Of a stretch of DNA of 7,599 nt, positions 1-5,520 are shown one piece after another. The notes under the pieces were generated by a model that saw only the letters and a program-made list of their open reading frames with translations, ran no database searches and had not been told where the DNA came from. Position numbers and translations under genes: made by a program. How positions within the stretch are numbered: the stretch's first letter is position 1; every line of letters begins with the position of its first letter. This stretch comes from Nitrososphaerales archaeon TH5895. GTDB lineage: Archaea; Thermoproteota; Nitrososphaeria; Nitrososphaerales; Nitrososphaeraceae. Location of the stretch: contig JAATVS010000059.1 in assembly GCA_014523695.1 (NCBI GenBank), forward strand, positions 1-7,599, given 5' to 3'.

Positions 1-101
1 AAGCGCCAATTAAGAATCAAGGTGCATTTATGGCAGCTGGATTTGTTATAATTGGAATTGCATTGGTCCTAGGGTTTAGGATCATTGATATCAAGATTTG
101 A
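1..101 (+). CDS. C-terminal end of a membrane protein (partial)
   Basis: The window opens inside a plus-strand reading frame whose first full codon is at base 3 and which ends with TGA at 99-101. The 32 visible residues are a short polar start (APIKNQG) followed by a strongly hydrophobic stretch (FMAAGFVIIGIALVLGF) and a short tail, RIIDIKI. That is what the last transmembrane helix and cytoplasmic tail of an integral membrane protein, such as a transporter, look like. The basic Arg and Lys just after the helix suit a cytoplasmic C terminus. The family cannot be named from so little, and the rest of the gene lies left of the window. No hairpin or T-rich terminator immediately follows the stop. 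Confidence 0.55.
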   Translation, partial: APIKNQGAFMAAGFVIIGIALVLGFRIIDIKI

Positions 102-639
102 AGAAACGGTAGTCAAAATTCCAGGCATGAGATATCATTTTAATTAAGGCGGTACTTGAAATGCGCTAAAGCAAGGAAGGTATCTTTCCGAATCGATCCT
201 TTGACAGATAAGGGAAAAATCGACAAGTAGATGAATTTGTGCAGACTAATCGGCCAAGTGCTGTCACACTTCATGTATTGGTTCGAGATACCCAAGAGCA
301 ATGATAGACAGTATTTTAAAAGCAAATTCTAGATCTACTTCAAATTAGACGATATGCAGTGCCACGCCTCTGATAATAAAAATAATGGAAATGATGTAAC
401 CATTTGGTATTTATTGATATTTTGACTTACGTGAGGTAATCCTGAACATTTTTAAGGTTAAAATCAGCGCGACTTACCCTGGTACATACATCCAGTGAAA
501 GTCAGAAAATGCGAAACGGCCTTTTCAAAAATCCAAACGAGTTTATTCAAAATCGTACGATTGATCAGTCATTCGAAACACATGGTCTAGTGGGATTCAG
601 GCTCTTTTCTTTCTTTTCCTTGAATCTCCTGTACCTCGA
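102..639. other. Long intergenic stretch without a credible gene
   Basis: This 538-base gap separates two convergent genes. The open frames in it are weak: a minus-strand frame at 140-325 starts with TTG and resembles no family I know, and a plus-strand frame starting at 509 is largely the antisense shadow of the Lrp/AsnC gene. No tRNA cloverleaf was found. What can be seen is one copy of the repeated motif TAATTAAGGC (141-150), a weak TATA-like box (448-457), a 4-bp inverted repeat CTGG/CCAG (479-495), and a T-rich tract (603-619) that could end a plus-strand transcript. A small RNA is possible but not shown. Confidence 0.5.
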
Positions 640-900
640 CTATGTTTTGACCTTTGACTTATCTCCTTGTCCTTCAATGACTATCATGGTAAGGGTAGAT
701 CTCACTTTATCAATTCTTCTAACATGCCAAGTTATTGTTTCTCTTAATTTGTCCATAGAATCGGCCCTTATCTTTGCAATTATATCATAGACGCCGTATA
801 CACCGCTTAATTCAACAACTTCATTTAATCTCCTCAGCTCCTTTAGAATTTCTTCCTCAGAACCGAGGTCACAATTGATAAGCACATAAGCTGTTGGCAT
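640..900 (-). CDS. Stand-alone Lrp/AsnC effector-binding (RAM) domain protein
   Basis: The predicted 86-residue protein matches the Lrp/AsnC ligand-binding domain along its whole length. It opens with MPTAYVLINCDLGSEEEI, the family's first beta strand and helix. It continues with LSGVYGVYDIIAKI (31-44), the strand and turn that carry the GxYDxx motif, and ends with a strand around TMIVIEG (71-77). There is no N-terminal helix-turn-helix, so it cannot bind DNA as ordinary Lrp proteins do. Such single-domain proteins are common in archaea, where they form ring-like oligomers that bind amino acids or partner with full-length Lrp regulators. Its ligand is unknown. The ATG at 900-898 is preferred over the TTG one codon upstream because family members begin MPTAYV. 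A TATA-like box lies about 36 nt upstream, so the leader would be very short. The gene appears monocistronic. Confidence 0.88.
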   Translation of the reverse strand: MPTAYVLINCDLGSEEEILKELRRLNEVVELSGVYGVYDIIAKIRADSMDKLRETITWHVRRIDKVRSTLTMIVIEGQGDKSKVKT

Positions 901-931
901 CAATAGTTTTAGTCATATCCCGTGTATTAAT

Positions 932-947
932 CCTTTTAGGTTTCGTC
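932..947 (-). promoter_or_regulatory. Putative TATA box/BRE of the Lrp/AsnC-domain gene
   Basis: On the minus strand a BRE-like CGAAAC is followed by CCTAAAAGG, centred about 36 nt before the ATG at 900. With the usual archaeal TATA-to-start distance of about 26 nt, transcription would begin near 910, giving a leader of about 10 nt. The box is a weak match, and the call rests mainly on its position. Confidence 0.4.
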
Positions 948-995
948 AAAACGCCATCTCTGTATAATCTAAAGTCTATTCAATAACGATGACCA

Positions 996-1283
996 TCACA
1001 TATGAGGTTTGTAAATCTCTGAATCCAATTTGTGCTTTCTAGCGATCACGAGAAGAAGTATGCCAAATAGCATAAGAACTATTGCAATACCCTGCGCATT
1101 TCCGTTTGGAACCAGAATGAAGTATCCAATGGAAAACGCAAAGCTTGTTAAAGATTGTAGGCCGTACTTGAAGAAATCTGACAAGGAGAGCTTTTTTCCC
1201 AGGTAGCCCACTGCAAAGAATGCCACAGTCGGATAAATCGCAAGAAGTAAAAACTGATCGATATCCACCCCATTATGCGTCAT
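996..1283 (-). CDS. Small three-helix membrane protein, unknown function
   Basis: This 95-residue protein is dominated by three hydrophobic segments, near residues 10-28, 44-58 and 64-81. Short polar turns separate them, including the KKLSLSDFFKYG stretch between the first two. The tail after the last helix, ARKHKLDSEIYKPHM, is polar and rich in Lys and His; the Arg and Lys there favour a cytoplasmic C terminus. I do not recognise the family. The ATG at 1283 is the first in-frame start considered, and a possible TATA box lies about 36 nt upstream. It follows the Gins51 gene on the same strand after a 76-base gap, so it may have its own promoter or be read through from Gins51. The clean helix pattern makes a real gene likely, but nothing visible indicates a function. 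Confidence 0.68.
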   Translation of the reverse strand: MTHNGVDIDQFLLLAIYPTVAFFAVGYLGKKLSLSDFFKYGLQSLTSFAFSIGYFILVPNGNAQGIAIVLMLFGILLLVIARKHKLDSEIYKPHM

Positions 1284-1291
1284 TCTTATTT

Positions 1292-1301
1292 GCCTTAATT
1301 A
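1292..1301 (-). repeat. Repeated intergenic motif TAATTAAGGC, copy 3
   Basis: The ten bases TAATTAAGGC read on the minus strand, in the gap between Gins51 and the small membrane protein gene. Identical copies occur on the plus strand at 141-150 and 3396-3405. This copy sits 9-18 nt before a start codon, near the expected transcription start. Confidence 0.45.
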
Positions 1302-1314
1302 GAGGCCATACGAA

Positions 1315-1322
1315 GAATATTT
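1315..1322 (-). promoter_or_regulatory. Possible TATA box of the small membrane protein gene
   Basis: On the minus strand AAATATTC lies about 36 nt upstream of the ATG at 1283, preceded by GC. A start near 1293 would follow, which falls inside the repeated motif at 1292-1301. The match to the archaeal TATA consensus is only moderate. Confidence 0.3.
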
Positions 1323-1359
1323 GCGTTACTCAAGGTCAGCTCATTGGACGCCAACGCAA

Positions 1360-1983
1360 TTACGGTGCGAGTATTTGAATTTCCTCAACAAAGCCATTCT
1401 GTGTTAAGGCTCTCGCATTCTCTGATGGGAGTAATGCGATGTCCTCTTCGATATAAGGTCCATACGTAACCATGTCTATTCCCATGAATCGGTCGATGGG
1501 CTTGATAAATCTGACAGGGATGCGCTTATGGCTTAGCATATTCGAGATTTTATCCAACACTACAGGCCTCCCTGTTACAATAGCCGACAAGATCATATTG
1601 ATCCTCTTCTCTGTTTCTAGGCTCCCATCCAGTACAAATTTTTCTTCCCTGGTCATGTTGGAATAATCTATCTCTAGTTCATTTTTTTTCTTGGCAAGAA
1701 GATCTGCTTTTCTGTTTGCCTCTATCTTGGCGTACCTAGCTTCAAAGAGCAACCTTATTGCACTAAACAAAAGTTCTATCTGTGCTTGTGCTAATTGTTC
1801 TTCTACCGCAAATTCTTTTGAAGACCCTCTTAGCCTTTCGATACGGGCAGTAACCTCATGATAAATGTCTACGGGGAGATTTTGTAGCGAATCGGTATTA
1901 ATTTCCTTTATCAACAGGGTACACAGATACTTTAGTGAGATCGGCGCCTCATCTTTATGGGCCGAACGGCCATCTGGTTCCAT
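1360..1983 (-). CDS. gins51: Archaeal GINS complex subunit, Gins51 type
   Basis: GINS joins the MCM helicase and the GAN/Cdc45-like protein to form the active replicative helicase (CMG). Archaeal Gins51 corresponds to eukaryotic Psf1/Sld5, with a helical A domain first and a small beta-rich B domain last. This 207-residue protein shows that order. Residues about 15-135 are helical and highly charged, including IYHEVTARIERLRGSS, a long LAQAQIELLFSAIRLLFEARYAKI helix and NMTREEKFVLDG. Residues about 155-205 form the B domain, with IPVRFIKPIDRFMGID, YGPYIEEDIALLPSENA and LTQNGFVEEI, the family's typical Y-G-P-(F/Y)...D-(I/V)..LP pattern. An in-frame TAG lies three codons upstream of the ATG, so this is the furthest possible start. 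It is divergent from the gene at 2131, and the two share a 147-base promoter region. Length is normal for the family. Confidence 0.85.
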   Translation of the reverse strand: MEPDGRSAHKDEAPISLKYLCTLLIKEINTDSLQNLPVDIYHEVTARIERLRGSSKEFAVEEQLAQAQIELLFSAIRLLFEARYAKIEANRKADLLAKKKNELEIDYSNMTREEKFVLDGSLETEKRINMILSAIVTGRPVVLDKISNMLSHKRIPVRFIKPIDRFMGIDMVTYGPYIEEDIALLPSENARALTQNGFVEEIQILAP

Positions 1984-2009
1984 CTTTACCTATGTCTTTG
2001 CTGGAGCTT

Positions 2010-2030
2010 CCTTTACTTATTGTTTATTGG
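2010..2030 (-). promoter_or_regulatory. A/T-rich promoter region of the Gins51 gene
   Basis: On the minus strand an A-rich run containing AATAAACAATAAGTAAAGG lies 27-47 nt before the ATG at 1983, where an archaeal TATA box would sit for a short-leader transcript. No single sub-sequence is a clean TATA box, so the exact position is uncertain. Confidence 0.33.
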
Positions 2031-2096
2031 AATATGACCGAATTACAATATCAAAGCATAATGGTTGTCATTGTCTTTAACCAACAAGGGCAAATG

Positions 2097-2105
2097 CTTT
2101 TAAAA
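2097..2105 (+). promoter_or_regulatory. TATA box of the gene at 2131
   Basis: CTTTTAAAA is a good archaeal TATA match and is preceded by a purine/A-rich GCAAAT that fits a BRE. Its centre is 30 nt before the ATG at 2131, which predicts a transcript start within a few bases of the codon. This supports choosing 2131 over the TTG at 2122 as the start. Confidence 0.6.
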
Positions 2106-2130
2106 CCAGAATGATACTACTTTGGTTATT

Positions 2131-2415
2131 ATGTCAGCTCACCCGGATGAGAAATCATCGACAGGGTATGGAAACCTCACAACAGTAGCATGGTCCATTT
2201 TGGTAATGGGCATATCATTAGCAATAGTTATTTTGCTTTATATCTGGTTTGGATACATTGGACCTTCGTTTTCTGAAGACGTATTAATGAAACAACAGGT
2301 TGAGTTGAGAGAGCAATTTAATCTTCCTCCTGAAGAGGTCATAACTGATCCTGAAGTCCTTCAGACTCCTCCTTCATTACGTGGTGTCGACGGTGAGAAT
2401 AACAGTACAGCTTAG
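2131..2415 (+). CDS. Small single-helix membrane protein, unknown function
   Basis: The 94-residue product has a short hydrophilic N terminus (MSAHPDEKSSTGYG). One long hydrophobic helix follows at about residues 18-44, with two Trp and several Tyr near its ends. The remainder is an acidic, proline-containing tail of about 50 residues with VELREQFNLPPEEVITDPEVL. I do not recognise the family. The layout resembles small accessory subunits of membrane complexes, but nothing in the sequence identifies such a partner. The ATG at 2131 is chosen because a strong TATA box is centred 30 nt upstream; the frame could also open at a TTG three codons earlier. The gene is divergent from Gins51 and convergent with the zinc-protein gene downstream. 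Confidence 0.72.
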   Translation: MSAHPDEKSSTGYGNLTTVAWSILVMGISLAIVILLYIWFGYIGPSFSEDVLMKQQVELREQFNLPPEEVITDPEVLQTPPSLRGVDGENNSTA

Positions 2416-2530
2416 AACAACACGGCATACAGAGACGCCGCGAATTTCTTACCGATGCTCTGATTCAAGCTTGGAAGGTCTGAATATTCTGTACTCTTAA
2501 CCAGTTAACCCAAAGCTTAGTCTTATCACC

Positions 2531-2551
2531 ATTATTATTATTATTATTATT
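2531..2551. repeat. (ATT)7 trinucleotide repeat forming tandem stop codons
   Basis: Seven perfect ATT units lie at the end of the zinc-protein gene. Read on the minus strand in that gene's frame, they give six consecutive TAA codons, the first of which is the gene's stop. On the plus strand the tract is T-rich and sits 116 bases past the stop of the convergent gene at 2131-2415, so it could also help end that transcript. Confidence 0.9.
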
Positions 2552-2966
2552 TCTTCATCCCTTGAGAATAATTCCTAAGTCTATGTAACAGATCAAGGTA
2601 CATTCCGATTAGTTCGATTCGCTGCTTTTCACTATTAAGATCATTGGACTTACTCTTCAATATCTTGAATTGTTCGGCTATTCTTTCTTCGATCCCCTCT
2701 TCAAAAGCACGCAACGTAAATGAGTGGTGATCTGGGGATTGATCTATAACATTGCTGACCTGAACCTCGGACGAAAGTCCCGCAGAATCAACCGGCTGTT
2801 GTTTACCGCAATTTATACAGCTTATCTCTCCTTTGTACCTGATCTGAACCCCATTACAGATCCCACAAGGTGTACTTAATAGAGATCCGCCTCTTAGCAG
2901 GAATGAAGCAGCATCTTTCATATTGGATTTTCGTTCGCCATCTATATCATCTGGTCTAGAATCCAT
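2547..2966 (-). CDS. Autoantigen p27 (SSSCA1/UPF0148-like) zinc-binding protein
   Basis: Residues 17-54 match the archaeal members of the Sjogren syndrome/scleroderma autoantigen 1 family. AASFLLRGGSLLS leads into a zinc ribbon with C34-x2-C37 and C50-x2-C53, spaced by NGVQIRYKGEIS. A polar linker (about 55-80) is followed by a charged helical tail (about 85-135) that may be a coiled coil for self-association. The molecular role of the archaeal proteins is unknown; the zinc ribbon suggests a structural or protein/nucleic-acid-contact role. The ATG at 2966 has a Shine-Dalgarno-like GGTGA six bases before it, unusual in this window and supporting this start. Met16 is the alternative and would still keep the whole domain. 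The gene ends in a run of six TAA codons. Its upstream gap of about 210 bases is shared with the small divergent frame at 3180. Confidence 0.82.
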   Translation of the reverse strand: MDSRPDDIDGERKSNMKDAASFLLRGGSLLSTPCGICNGVQIRYKGEISCINCGKQQPVDSAGLSSEVQVSNVIDQSPDHHSFTLRAFEEGIEERIAEQFKILKSKSNDLNSEKQRIELIGMYLDLLHRLRNYSQGMKK

Positions 2967-2972
2967 AGATTT

Positions 2973-2977
2973 TCACC
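2973..2977 (-). promoter_or_regulatory. Ribosome binding site of the zinc-protein gene
   Basis: On the minus strand GGTGA, complementary to the UCACC of the archaeal 16S rRNA tail, ends six bases before the ATG at 2966. Most other single genes here lack such a site and seem to be near-leaderless, so this gene probably has a real 5' leader. No good TATA box is seen 25-40 nt upstream of the start, which agrees with that. Confidence 0.5.
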
Positions 2978-3144
2978 AGATTTTGCTTCTCTCTCTTGCG
3001 GGTTCCCTGCCAAACCGTCACTCTAGGAAATGGGTGCGAACAGCATACAGAACGGATATTCAAATGGAATAGGGTAGAACAAACCTCAAAAAAATTCAAT
3101 ATTCGAATCTCCCATAGGAAATAAGCTAATTAGATGCAAATAAC

Positions 3145-3155
3145 CAATATAAGTA
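3145..3155 (+). promoter_or_regulatory. TATA box of the small frame at 3180
   Basis: CAATATAAGTA is a reasonable TATA box centred 30 nt before the ATG at 3180, with an A-rich BRE-like GCAAATAACC just before it. The spacing predicts an almost leaderless transcript and is the main support for the small gene downstream. Confidence 0.45.
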
Positions 3156-3179
3156 TTAACGGTGGTCTCATATCGGGTT

Positions 3180-3344
3180 ATGACCGATAAGGAGTTTGAA
3201 AGGATTATTTCCTTTATTGTAAATGAAAACGTTATACGACGCGTCCTAAACTCGGCTGACTCTTCAGATAAATCAATTGAGCTTGGTGGAGTCCAGAGGA
3301 GGGACGATGTGCAGAATATTCACATCGCAGAATTCTTCAATTGA
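3180..3344 (+). CDS. Possible small protein of 54 residues, unknown
   Basis: The frame from the ATG at 3180 to TGA at 3342-3344 encodes MTDKEFERIISFIVNENVIR and about 34 more residues. The first 25 residues look like an amphipathic helix; the rest is polar and ends in IHIAEFFN. No signal peptide, membrane segment or metal motif is present, and I recognise no family. Support comes from a TATA box centred 30 nt upstream, where a near-leaderless archaeal start would need it, and from the lack of a competing frame. A GTG six codons upstream is in frame but would lie ahead of the expected transcript start. It may be a real short protein or a chance frame behind a promoter. Confidence 0.4.
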   Translation: MTDKEFERIISFIVNENVIRRVLNSADSSDKSIELGGVQRRDDVQNIHIAEFFN

Positions 3345-3395
3345 CACATACTGAATAGGATTAAGACTGGAGTGGATATCTGGGACCAAACCACT

Positions 3396-3405
3396 TAATT
3401 AAGGC
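3396..3405 (+). repeat. Repeated intergenic motif TAATTAAGGC, copy 2
   Basis: This copy extends to twelve bases, TTAATTAAGGCG (3395-3406), shared exactly with the copy at 140-151. It lies about 25 bases upstream of the TATA box of the PAC2 gene, a position where an archaeal activator could bind. No function is shown. Confidence 0.45.
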
Positions 3406-3429
3406 GAGACAGTGTGGGGGTCTAGAATA

Positions 3430-3441
3430 ATACTTTTTAAT
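3430..3441 (+). promoter_or_regulatory. TATA box of the PAC2-family gene
   Basis: ATACTTTTTAAT is centred about 32 nt before the ATG at 3468, so the transcript would begin within about five bases of the start codon. No Shine-Dalgarno sequence lies at a useful distance. Confidence 0.55.
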
Positions 3442-3467
3442 CCAAGAGGGACTAAGGTTAACGAACA

Positions 3468-4175
3468 ATGGAAATAAACCAGATCAGAGAGCCTGAGGTG
3501 AATAGACCCATTATTATAGCAGCTATGCAGGATATGGGGAATGTAGGAAGCATTGCGATAGATTTCTTAAAAAAGAGTCTTAAAGCGATCCCTTTTCGCT
3601 TCGTGTGTTCTAATTATCCGAATTATGTCATGGACAGAGGAGGTTATATTGAATTTAGCCCGGAAAGATGGGATTACTGCTATGGCAAGAATATGATCCT
3701 CTTTGGCGGGGGGTATGGACAACCTCAAAGTAATGAAGAATTGGTCTATTTGTGCAATGATGTCATTAATGTCGCCAAGAGATATTCCGCTCAGATAATC
3801 TATACATGCGGGGCCTTTCATTCTGACAAGAATTTTGGAAAAAATCCAAGGACTTTTGCTACTACTAATTCACGAGCCCTAACGGAGCAGATTGAACGAC
3901 TAGGGATTTCTAAGACCGAAAGGCCATCGTATATCACAGGCTTTAATGGATCAATCCTTGGGTTTTCGAAACTCAATGATATCAAGGCAATTGGGCTTTA
4001 TGCAGAAATACAAGAACCCCAGATTCCACAGTACAGATCAGCTAAGAGTATAATTCACGTGCTAGAAAAGCTGACATATCATAAAATTGATGGAATCGAC
4101 GAATTAGATGTGATGGGAGAAGCCATCGACAAAGAGATGGATAGAATGAAAAGACAGGATACCGAAAATAGTTAA
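3468..4175 (+). CDS. PAC2 (proteasome assembly chaperone 2) family protein
   Basis: The 235-residue product fits archaeal PAC2-family proteins (COG2047/COG1938), once called ATP-grasp-like and related in fold to eukaryotic proteasome assembly chaperones. Visible family features are PIIIAAMQDMGNVGSIAIDFL near the N terminus (14-34), a central ILFGGGYGQPQS strand and loop (77-88), SAQIIYTCGAF (107-117), ITGFNGSILG (156-165), and the C-terminal Y-A-E-I-Q-E-P-Q...YRSAKSIIHVLEKL helix (178-202). Length is typical. The last residues, TENS, do not form the HbYX motif by which some chaperones dock into the proteasome. The archaeal proteins' biochemical role is not settled, so I give the family only. 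The gene has its own promoter and converges on ino1. Confidence 0.85.
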   Translation: MEINQIREPEVNRPIIIAAMQDMGNVGSIAIDFLKKSLKAIPFRFVCSNYPNYVMDRGGYIEFSPERWDYCYGKNMILFGGGYGQPQSNEELVYLCNDVINVAKRYSAQIIYTCGAFHSDKNFGKNPRTFATTNSRALTEQIERLGISKTERPSYITGFNGSILGFSKLNDIKAIGLYAEIQEPQIPQYRSAKSIIHVLEKLTYHKIDGIDELDVMGEAIDKEMDRMKRQDTENS

Positions 4176-4194
4176 TCAAATAAATGAGAAATTG

Positions 4195-4212
4195 GGAAGT
4201 TTCGAACCTTCC
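4195..4212. other. Small stem-loop between convergent PAC2 and ino1 genes
   Basis: GGAAG (4195-4199) and CTTCC (4208-4212) form a 5-bp stem around an 8-base loop TTTCGAAC; a further TTG/CAA pairing is possible across a two-base bulge. It lies 20 bases past the PAC2 stop and 41 bases past the ino1 stop. It could protect or define 3' ends, but no T-rich run follows on either strand, so it is not a classical terminator. Confidence 0.35.
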
Positions 4213-4253
4213 TGCAACGTCATCATCTAAATTAGACGTAAGAGAAATTTCTA

Positions 4254-5327
4254 CTATCGTTCCCTTTTACCTTCGACGAATTCTAAAAACTTCTCTTTGG
4301 CGTCGAGGTAGTGCATCTGAATAGGTGGGTGTTTAAAACAATATGCGGAAACACTCTCCAATGGACCACTGACATTTCTATCCATCGCTAGCTTTGCACC
4401 TCTAATTGCATCTATCATCACTCCTGCACTATTATACGCATCTACAACTTTTAGCTTCAAATCGAGTTCAACTGGGATTTTACCAAAGTATTTGCCTCTA
4501 ATCGACAAATAACAGATTTTGTCATTGTTGAGAAATCCAACATAATCTGAAGGACCTATTCGTGTTGGAATAGGATAGGGTGCCATTGCTTGAACAGCAG
4601 AAGTCTTGCTAATTCTCTTATCTTCTAATCTATCTTCATCAAGCATGTTATAAAAGTCCATGTCTCCGCCTACATTAAGTTGATAGGTGTCATCAATTTT
4701 GACGCCTCTATCAACGAACAGCTTTACCAAGCTCTTGTGCACGACAGTTGCACCAAGTTGGCTCATTACATCATCCCCTGCACAAACCAGCCCCCTACCT
4801 TCAAAAGACTGTTGCCATTTCGCAGCTGAGGCGATAAAAACAGGGATAGCATTTATGAATGATACCTGTCGTGTTTCTAAACATTGCTCAGCGTAGAATT
4901 GTGTAGCGAGTCTGCTCCCAACTGGAAGATAGTTCAAGAGTATTTCAGCGCCGCTATCCTTCAATATGCCTGCCACATCGGCATCGGGGGCATCTGAGAC
5001 CTTGACTTTTTCAAGGTAATGCCTACCAAGTCCATCCATGACAGAACCCTTCTCGACTCTAACATCTAACTTGTCTAGTCCATCAATTATAGTGGGTGTA
5101 TTATTGGGCTCTGCGAATATTGCCTCTGAAAGATCCTTACCTACCTTACCTTCGGTCACGTCAAATGCAGCAACAAATTCGATATCCCCAGGAACAATTC
5201 CGCCAAGAGAGTATGCGGTTAGGCCAACAGCGTCAGAGCTATGCTCAGTATAGTAGTGAATCCCCTGAATAAGGGCGGAAGCACAATTTCCAACCCCGGC
5301 AATAGCAACACGGACTTTTCTTGACAT
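4254..5327 (-). CDS. ino1: Myo-inositol-1-phosphate synthase
   Basis: This NAD-dependent enzyme converts glucose 6-phosphate to 1D-myo-inositol 3-phosphate, the precursor of inositol head groups on archaeal ether lipids and of inositol-based solutes. The 357-residue protein resembles the actinobacterial-type enzymes, which are about 360 residues. Visible features are the N-terminal Rossmann motif VAIAGVGNCASALIQG (7-22), AAFDV (53-57), NYLPVGS (132-138), NAIPVFIAS (159-167), GDDVMSQLGATVVH (184-197), LNVGGDMDF (217-225), RISKT (238-242), IGPSDYVGFL (257-266) and DAYNSAGVMIDAIRGAK (297-313). The frame runs open a further 38 codons upstream to 5441, but homologues start just before the Rossmann strand and a TATA box sits 33-46 nt upstream of the ATG at 5327, so that start is preferred. 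The gene is complete and convergent with the PAC2 gene. Confidence 0.95.
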   Translation of the reverse strand: MSRKVRVAIAGVGNCASALIQGIHYYTEHSSDAVGLTAYSLGGIVPGDIEFVAAFDVTEGKVGKDLSEAIFAEPNNTPTIIDGLDKLDVRVEKGSVMDGLGRHYLEKVKVSDAPDADVAGILKDSGAEILLNYLPVGSRLATQFYAEQCLETRQVSFINAIPVFIASAAKWQQSFEGRGLVCAGDDVMSQLGATVVHKSLVKLFVDRGVKIDDTYQLNVGGDMDFYNMLDEDRLEDKRISKTSAVQAMAPYPIPTRIGPSDYVGFLNNDKICYLSIRGKYFGKIPVELDLKLKVVDAYNSAGVMIDAIRGAKLAMDRNVSGPLESVSAYCFKHPPIQMHYLDAKEKFLEFVEGKRER

Positions 5328-5359
5328 AGAATATATCGGATCTGAAAGTATTGGCTCAC

Positions 5360-5373
5360 ATATATAATATATG
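5360..5373 (-). promoter_or_regulatory. TATA box of ino1
   Basis: The minus strand carries a run of alternating A and T, CATATATTATATAT, centred about 39 nt before the ATG at 5327. It predicts a transcript start near 5340 and a leader of about 12 nt. The promoter would lie inside the 38-codon upstream extension, which argues against that extension being translated. Confidence 0.55.
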
Positions 5374-5440
5374 AAGAGCCTGTCGGTAGTTTTCTTGCTT
5401 CTTGCAAATAAAAGGAAGAAAACCGATGTTACGAGGACCA

Positions 5441-5472
5441 TGTCGTAGCTTAGAAGCTGCTATCTAACGACA
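5441..5472. promoter_or_regulatory. Nested inverted repeat in the ino1/DUF54 divergent promoter
   Basis: TGTCGT (5441-5446) and ACGACA (5467-5472) form a 6-bp inverted repeat. Nested inside is a second one, AGCTT-AG-AAGCT (5447-5458). The element ends 12 bases before the TATA box of the plus-strand gene and lies upstream of the ino1 promoter as well. It could be a regulator binding site acting on either gene, but no known operator is recognised. Confidence 0.33.
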
Positions 5473-5484
5473 GATTCTAGGATC

Positions 5485-5493
5485 AAATATATT
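5485..5493 (+). promoter_or_regulatory. TATA box of the DUF54 RNA-binding gene
   Basis: AAATATATT is centred 32 nt before the TTG at 5521. The predicted transcript start is only about six bases before that codon. This supports translation beginning at TTG despite the lack of an ATG in frame. Confidence 0.55.
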
Positions 5494-5520
5494 CGCCGAA
5501 ATAAGACCTAGATTGGTAGA

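Noticed and set aside
140..325. Minus-strand frame of 61 codons
   Set aside because: It starts with TTG, has no promoter at the right distance that I can see, and the product resembles no protein family.
509..790. Plus-strand frame of 93 codons starting with ATG
   Set aside because: Over half of it is antisense to the well-supported Lrp/AsnC-domain gene, and its composition shows no recognisable family.
1472..2080. Plus-strand frames across the Gins51 gene
   Set aside because: They are antisense to a gene with clear domain matches and show no family features of their own.
2467..2519. Imperfect inverted AAGCTT-containing repeat after the gene at 2131-2415
   Set aside because: The arms need a bulge and enclose a loop of more than 30 bases, so the match is weak enough to be chance.
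4195..4220. TTCGAAC-containing hairpin that resembles a tRNA T-arm
   Set aside because: The loop has eight bases rather than seven and no anticodon arm, D-arm or proper acceptor stem can be fitted on either strand, so it is not a tRNA.
4687..5253. Plus-strand frames inside ino1
   Set aside because: They lie entirely within a strongly supported conserved enzyme gene and are Ser/Pro/Thr-rich, as expected of antisense shadows.
5328..5441. A 38-codon upstream extension of ino1 with a hydrophobic start
   Set aside because: Homologues begin just before the Rossmann strand, and the extension contains the likely TATA box, so it should not be transcribed as coding sequence.
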